64,000 nucleotides of DNA from Antitrichia curtipendula (lineage: Eukaryota; Streptophyta; Bryopsida; Hypnales; Leucodontaceae): positions 13,410,696 to 13,474,695 of the forward strand of contig OX579638.1 in the NCBI GenBank assembly GCA_951230915.1, in the 5' to 3' direction. Position 1 is the stretch's first letter. Every line of letters starts with the position of its first letter. The notes beneath the pieces are model-generated. The model was not told the origin of the DNA. It worked only from the letters and a program-made list of their open reading frames with translations, and searched no databases. Positions 55,401 through 64,000 of the stretch are shown here, piece after piece. The translations under genes were made by a program, and so were the position numbers.

Positions 55401-57484
55401 AATACTAAAATTATTTCAATTGGAGACCGGAAGTAAAAGATGGCACAAAAAGCTCTTTTTTTAGTTTGGCGGGCAAAAAAAACTTCAAAAAAGCTTAATG
55501 TAATTTTTTATATTTATATTTTTTTTGTATAGATTATGTTTTTATGTAGATGGAAAGCTTTGATCCACTTCATTTGGATTTGATATGTGAAAGTTATGGA
55601 CAATCTTGTTTTGGGGGCAATGAAAGCATCTTCTTGAAAAATAAACTTATGGGACTCATTTCTTACTTCAATTTTCACAATTAAGAAAATAAATAAAAAA
55701 CTTACAAGGTTAAGATTTCTTGCTAGAACAATCTCACAATTGAGATCAATGTATTTCAATTCCATCTTAGAGCTATTAACAATTTAGACTTTCCTTCAAT
55801 CTTGAACCTACTTCTACTTAACAATTTTTTAATGCGAGAAAACTAATATTTTTTTTATAACTTCTTTTCCTAGATTCTCAACTCAATTTTTTATCATCTA
55901 AAATTAGAAATTCAAAATCAATAGAGCAAAAATTATAAATTAAGAAAGTTCAAAGCCAAAAAATGTAGTTGAATAAGGCACAAAAAACCTTGTTTCCTTC
56001 ACTTTAAATGCAAATATCTTGCAATCTACATAGTCAAAGTTTGTGAAATTTCTTCCGCACATTCCAATACTAGTCTTAAACAAGATCCAATGGTTAGATA
56101 TGCAAAAATATGAATTAATAAAAAATTAAATTAAATTAAATTAATTTTTTTTGCTCTTTGCTTTAGAAATGATAGTTTTGAGTGGTTATTCATGGAAAAG
56201 AGGCCTTGGGACTTTAGAAGGTGATTGTACTTTGGGGGATCCTTTCAACAGAAGTCTACTTGTGAAGAATGAGTACTACATGGATGATTTTGGATGTTTT
56301 CACCTTATAAGCCCATAGAAAATTTAGGGAGGAAATGCAATGTAGTAAAATCTGACATCAAATTTGTCAAAAATTTGTTGTAAATTGTCAATAAATTGTA
56401 TTGTAGCTACTAAAATAAGAAAAGTATTACATAAAGAAATGAAAAGAATAAAGGTTTCTTTTTCATCCATGGGAGAACCATATAATTTATTTCAGATGAC
56501 TCGTTGAACTTAACTTATTTGCTGACCGTGTTTTTGTTGCCCAGGGTTCTGTGCTACAAAAGTACCCAGCTCTCCTGTCAATGGCAGCCATGATGGAATT
56601 GCTGGGCTCCATCCAAGTGGCCATCGTTGGGGTTGCATACGAGGGCTTCAGATGCCTTGATTTGCGGTTGATAAGAATGGATCAGTTCATCATCATTCTC
56701 TACGGGGTACAGTAAGCTTGTCCGAGAGAGAAGTCCAGAGTTCAGATGAGTCACTCTCTTATTTGCTTGTCAAAAGAGGGTTCTAGACTAATTCAAAACT
56801 CTTCTCTTCATTTAGTTAGAGGATGCTAGCACAACCAGTTATCCAAAACTAGTCTTTGTTCATAACTACAGTAATTACAGTGCTTAAAAAAGAGAGCGCA
56901 TTACAAATCAGTTCGCACCCTACTACAGTATGAGCAAGAAGACCCAATCAAGCTGGTTGGTGATATTGGAACTAATGACACAAGTTGTAATCTTGTGGTG
57001 CAGGGAATTGTAGTCTCCGGTATAAATTTAGTACTGCAAGCGTGGTGTGTCCAGCAAGTGGGTCCATTCATTGTTTCGCTCTTCAACCCTGTTCAAACAC
57101 TCATAGTGGCGTTCCTCGTGATTCTTGTACTTGGCGACACTCTCTACATGGGCGTGTAAGACAACAACTTCACTTCAGTGTTTGAACAATGAAAACTGTG
57201 GTTTAGGGTTTACGAGAACACTTGCTATCATGCATCGAACCAGAGAGTTCCACTCGTGTTGAAATACTTGTTAATGTATACAACTGTTGGGAGACTGATG
57301 ACTAACGAATTTATTTGTTTCTAAATGCAGGTTGATAGGGGGCACACTTATCATCGGAGGATTCTACCTTGTCATTTATGGTCAGCAAATGGAGAGACGC
57401 AGAAGAAATACCGAGCCACCTGGTTTAGATGACAGAAGATTAATCACGAAGCAATCTGATTTGGAAGAACCACTGCTGTCTTGA
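52471..57484 (+). CDS. WAT1-related (EamA/DMT) membrane transporter
   Basis: Seven exons: 52471-52811, 53349-53411, 53573-53689, 54598-54868, 56545-56706, 57004-57155 and 57331-57484. They sum to exactly 420 codons with stop (419 residues), and every junction is GT-AG and in phase. After a polar N-terminus of about 60 residues come ten predicted helices in two EamA repeats. Landmarks are VMTLVQGLYASNQVLAKVAL (first helix), ERDSRPKMT, LFTAVVQNMVPVITFLLAAL, MEKISFRKRSDHARMLGT, LYLVNQ, KYPALLSMAAMMELLGSIQ, SGINLVLQAWCVQQVGPFIV and LFNPVQTLIVAFL. The tail ends DLEEPLLS, an acidic dileucine-like signal. Family members such as Arabidopsis WAT1 sit in the tonoplast or plasma membrane and export auxin or amino acids; the substrate here is unknown. 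The fourth intron (54869-56544) contains the long TTAA-family element at 55274. Confidence 0.92.
54024..54180. mobile_element. 157-bp TA-flanked MITE, family M3
   Basis: AGGTAACTTTGCCTATGACA and its inverse at the right end match with one difference over more than 25 bases (…gcctgtcataggcagagttacct). TA is on both sides (54022-54023, 54181-54182). It sits in the third intron of the WAT1-related gene, antisense orientation undetermined. A second 'taaggtaggac' at about 53905 shares the tip but has no partner that I can find. Confidence 0.9.
55274..56220 (-). mobile_element. long TTAA-family copy in an intron of the WAT1-related gene
   Basis: The left end CCCCTAAAGTCCTATTGTCC follows TTAA (55270-55273). 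The interior is the reverse of 41727-42659, with 'atatgtgaaagttatggac', 'gctagaacaatctcac', 'cttgaacctacttctacttaacaatttt', 'aatatcttgcaatctacatagtcaaag' and 'gatagttttgagtgg'. The right end is decayed to 'ccttgggactttagaagg' and has no TTAA. Length about 947 bases. Confidence 0.82.
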
Positions 57485-57949
57485 GACTTGAGCAACGTCT
57501 CCTGCAAGAGCTGTTTCTCAAGAAAATGGCCACTATGGCTTTCTGATACTGCAACCCCATGATAACAGGCATGTAAGAAAGTAAAAAACATTAAGTATCA
57601 CCGTCTAGCATAGAGAAATAGGATTATATTCATAAGAAGCAGTAATTTACTGATCACAATCAAGTTCCAAAATGTGGGATAATTCTTCTCACCATTTACT
57701 GATAAATGATTTTGATTACACGCTCTGCAATCAGAAGTACTGGTCCATTCTCAGTGACTCCAAAAGCGACCTCAGAAGCAATCGAGACTCATCTTTTCAA
57801 TACAAGTACCAATACTAAGTTACCAGCTGGGAGACCTTGCGAAATAGTAGACTAAGATACTCCATTTCAACAAGTTGCAGGCAGACACTAACTTACACAC
57901 GTAAGATGTGTGAGAGAATCATGAAGATACAAAGAACACCTAAGAATGC

Positions 57950-58574
57950 TCAAAATGCCAGCTTCGCAAATAGAGCCTCCAGCTCTTCAGCTTCGGTGTT
58001 TGTCCGGACCTGTCGAGTGAAATTTGTAAGGCCAGTGCACCCAATCGCAAACCTTGACCAAAAGCAACTCCTAGAGGTTTTTGCTTAAACAGTAGATACA
58101 AAGTACGAGAATGTACGTGATAGAAACGTGAGAGTATAAGGTCGACTTTAGGTTCACCTACAGTTAAAATTTCGAGATTCTTAGTTTATCCTATACGGTG
58201 TCCAAAAAATACATGCTAAAGTGCAATTGAATCCTACTTAGATTCCCATCACAAATCGATGAAGTCTAATAATAAAACTATAATTGGATGCTTATTCCAC
58301 GCATATAATCTTAACCCAATTATTTCAGAGTGTTCGTATTTTTGCAAAAAGACTAATTAGGGTTTCATGTACTTTCTCTCCGCAGACGGGAAAATCTCAA
58401 TGGAAAGGAGGTTAAAGAAAGTATAAGAGTATGAGATATGCTGACCTTGGATAGGAGCTGAAGCATTTTGTTGAGGACTTTAAGCCTATGGATGACATAC
58501 GCACTCGAGGGAGGAAGCAATTTCAAGCGCTGCACTTCCGCTTGAACCAACGCAGATTTCTGCGCATCGTCCAT
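57950..58574 (-). CDS. conserved-looking 62-residue protein, two exons
   Basis: Exon 1 (58574-58446) encodes MDDAQKSALVQAEVQRLKLL through LNKMLQLLSK, exactly 43 codons. Exon 2 (58009-57950) encodes VRTNTEAEELEALFAKLAF and a stop. The donor (aag-gtcagc) and acceptor (cgacag-gtcc) are both in phase 0. The protein is mostly helical, with a Leu-rich RLKLLPPSSAYVIHRLKVLNKM middle and an acidic EAEELEALF end. I recall small uncharacterised plant proteins with the same 'LPPxSxYxxHRLxVLN ... EEELEALFAxL' layout, but I cannot name a function. The upstream frame is open for about 20 codons without ATG. It is tail to tail with the WAT1-related gene; the stops are about 465 bases apart. Confidence 0.6.
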
Positions 58575-58917
58575 CCCAGTTGCTGCCGGGGCTCCATAAT
58601 CTGACCCCGTCCGGTGAGAGGAAAACTTGAGTTCCGCCAGCTCGATCAGCTACTCCTACAAATCAAACGAATGCAATTGATCCCAATTCAAAAGAACCAA
58701 AGAAACCCTAATTTCCACAATTTTCATAATACTTCCGAACAAAATCACAGCAACACCAAAGAAATTTCTTCATGTAACCCGGATATTGATTTACTCAAGA
58801 AAACGAAAAGAAGAAATACCACTCTTCGTCCTTCACCTTACAAAGTACTAAGAAAAGAAGCGGTTCAAGAATCCGACTTCGCTAGACTATTCAAAACGCT
58901 AACGGGATCCTTACAGA

Positions 58918-59091
58918 AATTTTGAATGCAAGTCAGCTAAGGTGATCACAAAAGCGGCGTCCTCCACAGCAGCTCCTCAGTCTCGAAAATTGCAGAGAAA
59001 GCAGAATCCAAACACGGATAGAACTGGAATTTCACAGTTCATTGAGACTGTTGTAGAAGGAGACGTGAAGGATTATGGGCTAGATAAGGTA
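58918..59091 (+). CDS. possible orphan coding exon, plus strand
   Basis: From about 58945 the plus strand reads VITKAASSTAAPQSRKLQRK, then a spacer, then TGISQFIETVVEGDVKDYGL and DK, ending at aag-gtaacc, a usable donor at 59089-59090. Just before it is 'cagctaag', a usable acceptor. The codon pattern looks more protein-like than the surroundings, but there is no ATG in the exon and no partner exon could be found. It overlaps the presumed 5' flank of the minus-strand 62-residue gene. I regard it as a candidate exon or a relic and cannot name it. Confidence 0.3.
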
Positions 59092-61100
59092 ACCTAAATG
59101 CGTCCAGATAAGCAATTGAGCAATGTTCTTGTCATTAACCTTGAAACACTAGAGCAACCCTAAAGATGTCGATGATTGTAGAAATTGAGAAAAATTGTAG
59201 AAACGAAGAATAGACCTATTCATTCACAAATCTTACAATTTTTTGGTTGACTACCTTGATTATAGGCCTTGTCCTTTTGTGGGTCAAGGTTGTGGCACCT
59301 TTAAATCATCAACATCTTCATTTTAGTGTCTTTTGTATTGCCACATTGTGAATCCAAGATTGGCTTGTAAATAAAGATTGTAATGGACAATAGATTGAGT
59401 AGCATGTATCCACATCAATTGTAATAGCAAAAATCAAATAAAAATGCATAACAATGATACTCTCAAGTGTCAAGTGCCAGTTTGAATAAATACAAGATCT
59501 CAAATACACGCAAGGCGAGCCATCTCTCACTCCACAAATGAAGAATTGAAGAGTGCAAATGCAAAAAAGAAAAATTTAAACTTTACTTAGTAAAATGTTT
59601 CATAGCTAAGCAAGCCCTGGCTACAAACTCTCTCTAGCTCAAAACATCTACAAAGTTGGGCTTGGCAAAGAATGCCGGATCAAAGGAATCCTTCCATCTG
59701 ATACTTCAAATCCTAAGTAACTTTAAAATCAAGTGTCAACCAAGGTAAAGTCATAAATTATCTAAGACTTCCAACACAAAATTAAACTACGTCGTTTAAA
59801 AAACCACATCCATCCAACATGGAATGTCACATCACATGACCAGATAAGCAAATTGTAATTGAAGATATTGTAGGTTGAATCTAAATTTTTTTACTACTCA
59901 ATGAATATGTTATAAATGTTCAAAAGCAACGCATTGTAGGTTCCTTAGTAGGAAACAACACGTTAGGAACCTTGAAGCAATATAACGTAATGCATAAATA
60001 GGAGCACCTTTGATAGCCACTTTGATAATCTATTCAAGTTCTAAATACAAGACTATTGTTTTTACATGTAGATTTGATTTGTTATTAGGCAAAAAATAGG
60101 AATCAATTTAAGTATCTAGGAGTTTAACCTACAACCTTAAATTAATCAGTTTCAATGTACCTTGTTAGAAGCCAAAAATATTATTTTAGATTTTCTTCTT
60201 ATTCATTTTTTGGACGTTGTATAAATAAATTATGAATTTTCAAAGTGTTAAAATTAAATGCATACAAAAGCCATCCTAAACCTTCATAAATAGATGCAAC
60301 ATATTTCATGCAAACAATCATTAGGAGTTGGTTTTAGAAAGAGGTCACAATTAAGTGCAATTTCCTTAATGTGAAAGTAGAATTTTGGTATGAGAAATAA
60401 TTGAACAATGGATGTTATCTTCATAACAAGCTTTTACTTTCACATAACCTCAACATTTGAATAGTTGGATCTTAGGCGACCATACTCCTCTAAAAGAAAG
60501 GACTTTACAACACCAAAGGAGCCTCAAGTAATGAAAAGTAACATACCTCTCCAAATCATTGAAAGTAACGTAATCTCTTTTGAATTTGAGGCCAAAGTAT
60601 TAGAATGAAGTTTATCATGTCTCATTTCAATTCCAATGAAAAAATTTGAAAGCCTTTTTATACTAAATATTTAATTGCAATTTGAACTTTGTCCTATAAA
60701 AAGAGTTTATTAATTTCTTTATTAAATAATTCGATTTATACTTTGATGTTTTTCAATACAATATGTATTTATGTAGTAAAAATTTAAAATATTTTTAGGT
60801 TACTTTGTATTTTATATAAATTTTTAGAATTTTCATTCAAATATTGACAATAATCTAGAATTTTCATTAAAAATTTGGAAATTTTATGATTTAGAGAAGA
60901 CATGTGATTCCATATTTGAAGAATAAGATGGAACATTTGTCACTTCTATACAATGAAAAAATAGAACATAGAAAGTAAAGGATATTGAATTTACAATATG
61001 TCTGAAAGTGGCGAATCTTCCATTTCCTCCCCCCGCCCCCGCCTAAAAAATTGAGAGTCATTGATATAAAAAATAAAAAATAAAAAAACTCTTCCCCTAC
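59092..61100. other. AT-rich intergenic DNA
   Basis: No gene or bounded repeat was found. 'tctaaaagaaaggactttacaacaccaaaggagcctcaagta' near 60490 is the only higher-complexity stretch and is not recognisable. Confidence 0.35.
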
Positions 61101-61117
61101 CAATGATGTTGATCTTG

Positions 61118-61370
61118 AAAAACAACTTTGGATATGGATATGGATATGGTACAGATACAAATACGGATATAAATATGGTATGGATATGGATATGGTACAA
61201 ATACAAATATGGATATAAATATGGTATGGATATGGTACATATACAAATACAAATACGGATATGGTACAGATACAAATATAGATATAAATATGGTATGGAT
61301 GTAGATACAATATGGGTACAAGATATGGGTATGGGTAAGGGATATGGGATACATCCCATATCAAATGCCA
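61118..61370. repeat. 'ggatatggtacaaatacaaata' minisatellite
   Basis: The array is built of short words: ggatatgg, tacaaata or tacagata, caaata, cggatataaa, tatggtat. They form higher-order units of about 40-60 bases repeated about five times. The open frames on both strands (Tyr/Ile/Cys/Pro-rich on minus, Tyr/Gly-rich on plus) simply translate the array. Confidence 0.9.
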
Positions 61371-61404
61371 CCCCCATCTCCACCTGAAAATTATAAAGGG
61401 GTGG

Positions 61405-61555
61405 GATGGGGGGTTACAAAAAACCTTAATTTAATTTAAATTCTTTTTTGAGCTCACCAAGGGATACAAAATTTTTTAATTTAATTTAAATTATTTTTTT
61501 GAGCTTATCAGAGGGATGAAATCTATTTTATTTTATTTTTGAGCTCATTGTGACA
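61405..61555. repeat. three tandem units of about 50-55 bp
   Basis: Each unit has 'ttaatttaatttaaatt', a T run and 'gagct-a-ca' at the end, then 'gggata-aaa/gggatgaaa'. The third unit is the most diverged. It follows shortly after the minisatellite and a G-rich 'ggggtgggatggggggt'. Confidence 0.8.
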
Positions 61556-61559
61556 ATTT

Positions 61560-63690
61560 GTCACAATAACAATAAACTCAAAGTAGGCAAAATTGCCTAA
61601 TACATTGATTATAGGTTTGCTTCTTTAGGAATTAAAGAATAGGTGATTGCAAGAATGATTTGTAGATTATGCACCATTTGGTTTATTTTCTATTTGGGGG
61701 GGAAATAATATAAAATTAGAAAAATAATTTTTTTTAAATGTAAAAAATGATCATTGTATACACCTTTAAGAAGATGGTATCCCATGAAGGACAAGCATAG
61801 GAAATTTCTCTAAGTAGGAGAACTAAAAAAGGGAAAATTTTCAAGAAAATAGGTGTTTTGACACTTTATTTTGTAAAAAAAAGAATTTTTTTTTAAAAAA
61901 AATAAATAAAAATTGTCCATTTGTGCAAACATTCGAATAACCATAAAAAAAATCAAAGATTTATTTTGTAACCATATTTTGATTTTTCATTTCAAGCTTA
62001 TAGATTAAAAGTGTTCGATAAAAGTATTGACCTGGTCTATAGAGCCTTATATCTAGTGAATTTATTAAAAAGATTGTGCCTAAATATTACTTTATAGTTG
62101 TTTTTTAATTGATTTTTCTATGAAATTTTTATTATAATCTATAAGTATGTGCAATACTATATTTCTCATGATTATTGAATTTCAGTACAAACTCACAATT
62201 TCAAAACTTTGAAAATATTTTTTTTTCTCAAAATATTCAGGAGTTAAATGTATTACATAATTTAATGCCTAGACATGCAAAGAAATTGAAGATTAATTGA
62301 TTTTTAAAACTTATAACCAAAATATTTTGCCAAAAATGATATGGTTATAGACATTGGGTGCATTCATCATTTAAAATAATCTTGAAAGTCATCAATTAAC
62401 CACTTTTCGGCTTTAGCATCCTTCTATGATTAAGTAATCATTGATTTATTTCTAATCAATTTAATAGTAGATTTTACTTATTATCAGCTTATATTACTAA
62501 TATTATTTATTATCAAGTAATTTATATTTTACTGTTAATTTAGATTAATAATTTGCAAATTGATTGAACTCAATATTGAAGAATTTAAAACAAATATCTA
62601 GCTTAGTTTACAAGCAACAAATCAAATTTTGGATTTATATATATTATATTATTTTATTAATTTATAATTAAAAAACTAACAATAATAATACTTATTAATT
62701 TTGGTTAATTATGGACATATTGAAGTCTTTACTTATTTACATGTTTAGGGTAAGATATTAGTTTTTTTTATAAATTTAAACAAAAAAATAATCTATCATT
62801 AGAATTTTTTTTCATTATGATACACATTTCTAAAATAATTAATTACTATATATAAATTTGAATGGGTATATGGTAAAAGTTGAGATTTCAATATGTACAA
62901 TATTGATATATAATAGAAAATCAAAATTTCCTTATCTACTATTATAAGAAAATATGTTAATTATTATGAAATATAGAGCAAAAACCTTGAGGCAACTTAT
63001 TATGAGGAGTAAAAAACGCTATCAATAATTATTCAATAGGCGGTTTTATGTCTTCAAGTTAGAATTAATGTTATCATCTAGACTCATTGAAGTTGTAAAC
63101 CAAATGCCTTCCTTCTATGAAGGTAAAGTGTTTATCAATATTATAGGTGAAACCCCAAAAGATAAAATAGCCATTAATCAAAGAGCTTGCAAAGAATGCA
63201 ATGAAGATTGTATTTAACATTCATTCAAAAATCCACCTTGTTGAGCATGGTTTAAAAGGAAAACAACTCACCACCTTTGTAATTCTTGTCACTTAGACAA
63301 TAAAAATTAAGATATACTTTGGTTCTTTGATGGAATTAATGTACTTTAAAATTTTGCTTTTGAAAAAGATAAAATTCTACAATATTGGGCTTTTAAAAAG
63401 TGGGAAGATAACATTTATAAAACCTCACAAAATCTTGATAGTATATGGAACCCTCTAATGCTTTATCTTTTGAGTGTTAATTTAACTCACTAGTATGAGC
63501 AATTGCCCTTAATAAAATTTAATTACAAGTAATAAATAATGGTTCATATTTCAAGTAAAAACCAGCTTTACTTGATTCACTTACTATCGTAGAAAGTATA
63601 AATGACCATTTTGTCTCAATAATAATATTTTAAAGACTAGATAATCTTCAAGCTATGGAAAGGTTACAAAAAGGTTATAGGGTTTAACTA
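61560..63690. other. very AT-rich DNA, with a decayed coding-like stretch
   Basis: This is the most AT-rich part of the window. At about 63185-63490 one plus-strand frame reads like former protein sequence, with CxxC-type pairs (RACKECNEDC; then HHLCNSCHLDN), FFDG and EKDKILQYWAFKKWEDNIY, but it has at least three stops. I cannot identify it. Confidence 0.35.
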
Positions 63691-63827
63691 CTACAAGAAA
63701 ACGGGGGTATAATGACTTGTCCGCGATGACTACACTGACAACAATGACTACAAAATGACTATTTTGTAGTCATTGTTGTTGGTGCAATCATTGTAGACAA
63801 GTCATTTATACCCCCATTTTCTTGTAG
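63691..63827. mobile_element. 137-bp hairpin element with CACTA-like tips
   Basis: CTACAAGAAAACGGGGGTAT (from 63691) pairs with the inverse at the right end (to 63827). The pairing continues almost to the centre (gtagtcattgttgt against acaacaatgactac), with few mismatches. CTACAAGAAAA is the common core of the plant CACTA/EnSpm tip CACTACAAGAAA. The leading CA is changed here on both sides. No 3-base target duplication is certain. Confidence 0.85.
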
Positions 63828-64000
63828 AGAACTAGCTCTATCTTTGAATGGAAGTTCAGATAATTGTTGCTTTTGTGGATGATTCTCATGGTTTTATGGA
63901 CAAACTCTTAAATCTTCATGGATGAATCTTTTGAGACTATGAATGAAATTTGCCCTTGTAGATGAATCTTCATAGATTGAAAATTAAAGAAACTATTATG

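Noticed and set aside
58614..58925. 103-codon plus-strand frame opposite the 62-residue gene
   Set aside because: It is antisense to the 5' side of the minus-strand gene, Asn/Lys-rich and without recognisable features.
60891..61383. Minus-strand open frames of up to 157 codons with YPYLYLYHI repeats
   Set aside because: They translate the short-word minisatellite; several frames are open at once, as expected for a tandem array.

Overview
The window looks like intergenic-rich nuclear DNA from a land plant. It is strongly AT-rich overall. Its real genes are short-intron, GT-AG spliced and of plant type: a WAT1-related (EamA) transporter, an RMND1/DUF155 protein, a small angiotensin-II-receptor-associated-like membrane protein and a GPI-anchored EGF-like protein. 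There are no ribosomal RNA, tRNA, CRISPR or operon-like signals. I cannot name the species. A non-seed plant is possible but not shown. All gene models below were built by joining reading frames at GT/AG sites by eye; no search was run.

Genes in order: a two-exon fragment of an unrecognised gene (about 4.74-4.98 kb, minus) with a decayed duplicate of its second exon near 3.0 kb; a three-exon four-helix membrane protein (9.06-10.11 kb, plus); an eight-exon RMND1/DUF155 gene (16.46-19.49 kb, minus); an intronless secreted small protein (23.08-23.43 kb, plus); a frameshifted cactin 3' segment (23.96-24.73 kb, minus); a six-exon EGF-like GPI-anchor gene with an apparent one-base frameshift (33.87-36.63 kb, plus); an RNase H-like retroelement remnant (45.6-45.9 kb, minus); a seven-exon WAT1-related transporter (52.47-57.48 kb, plus); and a two-exon 62-residue protein (57.95-58.57 kb, minus), tail to tail with the transporter. 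These genes do not form a pathway; they are ordinary single plant genes scattered among repeats.

The most striking content is a dense, layered population of small non-autonomous DNA elements. One group always sits in TTAA with CCCCTAAA...TTTAGGGG ends (about 0.2-1.3 kb, at least seven bounded copies plus remnants). A second group always sits in TA, and four unrelated-looking families in it share the terminal bases AGGT (about 410, 407, 272 and 157 bp). There is also a classical Stowaway element, a young TA-flanked element with near-identical inverted ends of over 40 bp, a CACTA-tipped hairpin, and a family with GTGAGCC ends that has grown an internal minisatellite. Several are nested in ways that reveal the pre-insertion site directly: a 410-bp element is cut in its terminal repeat by its own relative, and a TTAA element sits in one arm of a large inverted repeat whose other arm keeps the empty site.

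The remaining long gaps (start of the window, 19.5-23.0, 26.9-31.8, 43.2-45.6, 49.2-51.9 and 59.1-64.0 kb) are AT-rich, mostly old degenerate repeat, with no gene I can support.
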